Shown here: positions 63,901-64,000 of the stretch, piece by piece
Position numbering within the stretch: position 1 is the stretch's first letter
How the letters are laid out: each line of letters opens with the position of its first letter
Assembly: GCA_031761405.1 (NCBI GenBank)
Contig: JASEVX010000001.1
Span: 198,497,640 to 198,561,639, forward strand
Source of the DNA: Serripes groenlandicus
Taxonomy: Eukaryota; Mollusca; Bivalvia; Cardiida; Cardiidae
Length of the DNA: 64,000 nt
Reading direction: 5' to 3'
Position numbers and translations under genes: made by a program
The notes under the pieces: model-generated
Database searches by the model: none
The model's input: only the letters and a program-made list of their open reading frames with translations
Told to the model about the DNA's origin: nothing

Positions 63901-64000
63901 GGAGCCAATGAGAGATATGGTAATATATTAAGGATTTTGAAAAAGTATGATTGGAACATCTATACAATAAAGTTGACTGCTAAATGCGACTTGGTTCAAA
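51473..64000 (+). CDS. Multi-exon HEPN-like (DZIP3-type) protein gene, 3' incomplete
   Basis: Six exons join in frame: 51473-51946, 54757-54900, 55444-55609, 57051-57536, 63116-63256 and 63872 to the window edge. Junction phases 0, 0, 1, 1 and 1 all agree. The product has at least 513 residues. Residues 57-73 form C-x2-C-x7-C-x4-C, a possible zinc knuckle. R163-N-E-A-M-H168 fits the R-x4-6-H motif of HEPN ribonuclease-like domains. Residues 314-336 (LFPSSG, then KWDIYLCCFVL) resemble the FP..G and FDI-x-LL-x-x-LL core of DZIP3-like HEPN domains, so two HEPN-like modules are possible. Residues 207-255 and 425-470 look helical or coiled. Related proteins are, to my knowledge, greatly expanded in bivalves and often joined to NACHT, TIR or death-type domains downstream. 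The exon structure is seen directly; the family call is recall; an immune or RNA-cleaving role is inference. Confidence 0.65.
51947..52712 (+). other. Start of intron 1
   Basis: The coding frame runs on briefly to 52033 after the donor, but no homologous sense is seen there. A 20-bp triplicate (CTGATATTGACCCGTTTTAT) lies at 52429-52490. Around 52550-52640 there is a short inverted pair (TTCCGAGGTGCGTTCCGAAT and GACCACGGAAACTTCCGAG). Confidence 0.5.
52719..54003. mobile_element. Foldback (TU/FB-like) element in intron 1
   Basis: Long inverted arms: 52719-53166 and 53621-54003. The left begins TATGGAAGGGTATTAACGCA, TAAATTGCATCTTTC; the right ends GAAAGATGCAATTTATGCGT, TAATACCCTTCCATA. Both arms are tandem runs of about 20 bp (ACATCTTGCTTTGTGACATT and relatives) and match closely except for unit number. 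The direct repeat ATCATG flanks the element (52713-52718 and 54004-54009). The loop holds a 62-bp tandem repeat. Arms of short tandem repeats with a loop are the hallmark of foldback transposons. No protein is encoded; the frames of up to 127 residues are arm artefacts. Confidence 0.8.
53265..53548. repeat. 62-bp tandem repeat, about 4.5 copies, in the foldback loop
   Basis: AACTTTAACCCTTTCTGTTG, TACATACTCATTATACTGGC, TTTACAGGCTACCCACAAC recurs from 53281 at spacings 62, 66, 62 and 62. Confidence 0.85.
54125..54259. mobile_element. 135-bp near-perfect palindrome (hairpin MITE) in intron 1
   Basis: The left arm reads TTATGGACTTTTCAGCTGTT, ATACATGATGTTGATATGCA, CCAAAAAAATCATTATTGAC; the right arm is its reverse complement with a few changes. 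The centre is CTCGGCTATCGCCTCGG. The arm is about 65 bp and the loop only a few bases. Confidence 0.85.
54370..54600. mobile_element. Repeat P copy in intron 1
   Basis: AAGCCTTTTCATTTGCAGAT, ACGCATCTACAACAAAAT, ACATTGTGGCAGATGTGAAA, TTGCTC are mirrored by AATTTTCCTTTTGTATAACG, TTGTCTGCTCCAGATACG. Confidence 0.5.
54757..54900 (+). CDS. HEPN-like gene, exon 2 (residues 159-206)
   Basis: The acceptor CTATCCTAAG precedes GGACGGGATGTAAGA, and the donor AAG|GTAACA follows. The peptide begins GRDVRNEAMHSRS, carrying the R-x4-H motif at 163-168, then a hydrophobic helix (CVIFIEIVNLICRD). 48 codons, phase 0 to 0. Confidence 0.7.
54901..55443 (+). other. Intron 2
   Basis: 543 bp, AT-rich, with a short (AT) run near 55287. 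No other feature. Confidence 0.6.
55444..55609 (+). CDS. HEPN-like gene, exon 3 (residues 207-261 plus split codon 262)
   Basis: The acceptor GAATATATAG precedes GTCAGAGATACACC, and the donor AAAAAAGG|GTATTA follows. The peptide (VRDTPLSITTEDIVKLKEQA, then a long charged helix with EGMKKDLWDEAERM) looks like a linker helix or coiled coil. Phase 0 to 1. The donor choice is fixed by the phase of exon 4. Confidence 0.65.
55610..57050 (+). other. Intron 3
   Basis: A C-rich run is at 55727-55737. Weak SINE-B words occur near 56640-56720. A 62-residue minus-strand frame at 56191-56379 is not supported. Confidence 0.5.
57051..57536 (+). CDS. HEPN-like gene, exon 4 with DZIP3-like segment (residues 262-424)
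   Basis: The acceptor CTTCGTTGCAG is strong, as is the donor ATAT|GTAAGT. The frame is open for 161 codons, well above chance in this AT-rich context. It holds KEMLFPSSG (311-319), KWDIYLCCFVLN (326-337) and a later helix pair with LLDYFDKPMKDDIFRLF (377-393). R391-x5-H397 also fits the HEPN spacing but may be chance. The TTG often taken as a start at 57164 is internal. Confidence 0.75.
57547..58092 (+). repeat. Repeat D, plus-strand copy
   Basis: This is the counterpart of 22852-23366. It begins about 10 bp after the exon 4 donor, so the repeat lies almost against the splice site. The inner part has GGCGACTACCTTTTTCAACC, AGTCAATATGACTGGAAC, ATGCAACAGACGATTTAGG and CTTTTGCCACAATGTTTGAT, linking it to the P family. 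Confidence 0.75.
58093..58394 (+). other. Intron 4 sequence, no feature
   Basis: It contains GACGTCGCTCCATTGACGTT and GACGTCACGTCC words but nothing assignable. Confidence 0.4.
58395..58640. repeat. 82-bp tandem repeat, 3 copies
   Basis: TTAAAAAGACGACAATAATT, TTCAATCCGTGTTTTTC, TCATTTTATACATACC repeats at 58411, 58493 and 58576. Confidence 0.85.
58641..58933 (+). other. Intron 4 sequence with poly(A)
   Basis: A run of about 20 A is at 58692-58711. TTAATAGGCAAA occurs twice, near 58739 and 58814. No gene. Confidence 0.4.
58934..59067 (+). CDS. Possible terminal exon, low confidence
   Basis: An acceptor-like TTTTTTATTAG precedes a frame of 44 codons (VRIVTDSNISKDVDGKQHLE and on to NITSNKYN) ending in TAG. 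If spliced from exon 4 of the HEPN-like gene it would be read in another phase and stop after a few codons, so it could only be a poison exon there. It may belong to a transposed fragment or be chance. Confidence 0.2.
59068..59785 (+). other. Intron 4 sequence, no feature
   Basis: AT-rich with no supported feature. Confidence 0.45.
59786..59868. repeat. About 41-bp direct repeat, 2 copies
   Basis: CAACATAATTGTTTCATGTA, TAAATTGTTAAGTTTAGTTG occurs twice in succession. Confidence 0.85.
59885..59955 (-). repeat. tRNA-like sequence (SINE head or tRNA pseudogene)
   Basis: The minus strand reads TGTAGTTTAATGGTAGAACA (A box), CCAGTCCTGGTC and GAGTTCAAATCCCAGCAGG (B box). The boxes are good, but the acceptor stem does not pair well. 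Confidence 0.45.
59956..60564 (+). other. Intron 4 sequence, no feature
   Basis: AT-rich. The minus-strand frame at 60390-60596 is unsupported. Confidence 0.45.
60565..60850 (+). repeat. CAAGGGCACCGCAAAGCGG-type repeat with GACCTTGACC words
   Basis: AACAAGGGCACCGCAAAGCG, GATGCATCCCCTCGGTATTC is followed by two units of about 150 bp holding AAATAGTCA..., ATTTTGACCTTGACCTTTAA, CATATGACCTTGA, GGCTTCTAGACCTT and ATACTAACTGTATA. This is an interspersed repeat of bivalve type; the class is uncertain. Confidence 0.65.
60851..61394 (+). other. Intron 4 sequence with a small duplication
   Basis: GTGTTTTACTGATAG.CCACATATGAC occurs near 60861 and 61001, each followed by AACAATGGACTC. No gene. Confidence 0.45.
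61395..61515. repeat. Direct repeat, 2 copies
   Basis: ACAGACAAAAACGATACACA, CGATGTGACG and later AATCGTGGAA recur about 67 bp apart. Confidence 0.7.
61516..62284 (+). other. Intron 4 sequence, no feature
   Basis: TTCCGTTG..ATGACGTCACATTTG words near 61920 are noted, but nothing is assignable. Confidence 0.4.
62285..62350. repeat. Small inverted repeat
   Basis: GCTCGAGCCTTTGGCTCGAGC is a 9-bp stem with a 3-base loop. Outer CGTACGTGT and ACACGTAT add a weaker outer stem. Confidence 0.65.
62351..63115 (+). other. Intron 4 end, no feature
   Basis: AT-rich sequence up to the acceptor before exon 5. TATAACTGTCCGTAGGACAG near 62685 is a short palindrome. Confidence 0.45.
63116..63256 (+). CDS. 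HEPN-like gene, exon 5 (residues 424-471)
   Basis: The acceptor TTCAATTGTAG precedes ACAGAAAGTACC, and the donor CAACTG|GTATGT follows. The peptide includes RKYQVETDAYLYQRIKDVEA and HLQPRLSRVEKLLP, predicted helical. Phase 1 to 1 agrees with exon 4. Confidence 0.7.
63257..63871 (+). other. Intron 5
   Basis: 615 bp, AT-rich; no internal feature recognised. Confidence 0.55.
63872..64000 (+). CDS. HEPN-like gene, exon 6, running off the window
   Basis: The acceptor CTCTTTTTCAG is strong. From phase 1 the frame is open to the edge (SIDLVEMTEGANERYGNILR, then YDWNIYTIKLTAKCDLV). A possible donor TATG|GTAATA at 63920 exists, but the open frame beyond it reads naturally, so the longer exon is preferred. 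Confidence 0.65.

Overview
This is eukaryotic, AT-rich, intron-containing DNA dominated by repeats. It is most likely from a bivalve mollusc, possibly a dreissenid-type mussel. That placing is an inference from three things: two tRNA-derived SINE families sharing one 3' tail, several palindromic MITE families, and the type of lineage-expanded genes seen. No prokaryotic operon, rRNA, CRISPR array or convincing functional tRNA gene was seen. Most long reading frames here are read-throughs of tandem repeats, not genes.

Genes. Four loci carry protein-coding signal. (1) 1115-1318 on the minus strand is one exon resembling the start of the CRAL-TRIO N domain of alpha-tocopherol-transfer-like proteins; the rest of the gene lies off the left edge. 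(2) 23745-27060 on the minus strand is a tandem C2H2 zinc-finger locus: about 26 intact 28-residue fingers in one open frame, with frameshifted or stopped fingers on both sides and no visible N-terminal domain. (3) 45546-46382 on the plus strand is a broken reading frame, tentatively a decayed receptor-like gene. (4) From 51468 to the right edge on the plus strand is a six-exon gene whose splice phases all agree. It encodes at least 513 residues with HEPN-like features, including an R-N-x3-H motif and a DZIP3-like FPSSG/WDI segment. The gene continues beyond the window.

Layout. 1-6.2 kb: the CRAL-TRIO exon, SINE and MITE copies and minisatellites of 88, 32, 52 and 54 bp. 6.2-15.4 kb: a run of large tandem arrays (42, 25, about 235, about 46, about 21 and 66 bp units). 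15.7-20.3 kb: a SINE-derived 41-bp minisatellite split by a 2973-bp inverted-repeat element flanked by TA. 20.3-23.7 kb: dispersed repeats. 23.7-27.1 kb: zinc fingers. 27.2-34.5 kb: a 117-bp array and nested molluscan-type elements with internal tandem repeats. 35.4-41.2 kb: SINEs, a 19-bp array beside its own short inverted copies, MITEs, a CpG-rich stretch and a 62-bp array. 41.8-48.5 kb: more diverged repeats and the receptor-like remnant. 48.5-51.5 kb: mostly unannotated. 51.5-64 kb: the HEPN-like gene. Its first intron carries a foldback-type transposon (52719-54003, with 6-bp flanking duplications) and a second palindromic hairpin (54125-54259).

How parts relate. Much of the sequence between genes comes from a few dispersed families that have been locally amplified. 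At least two minisatellites (52 bp and 41 bp) are expanded pieces of the same SINE. The 19-bp array is an expanded version of a motif present at about two copies in neighbouring inverted copies. Family names used here (SINE-A, SINE-B, MITE-B, repeats P, D, E, F, G) are local labels only.
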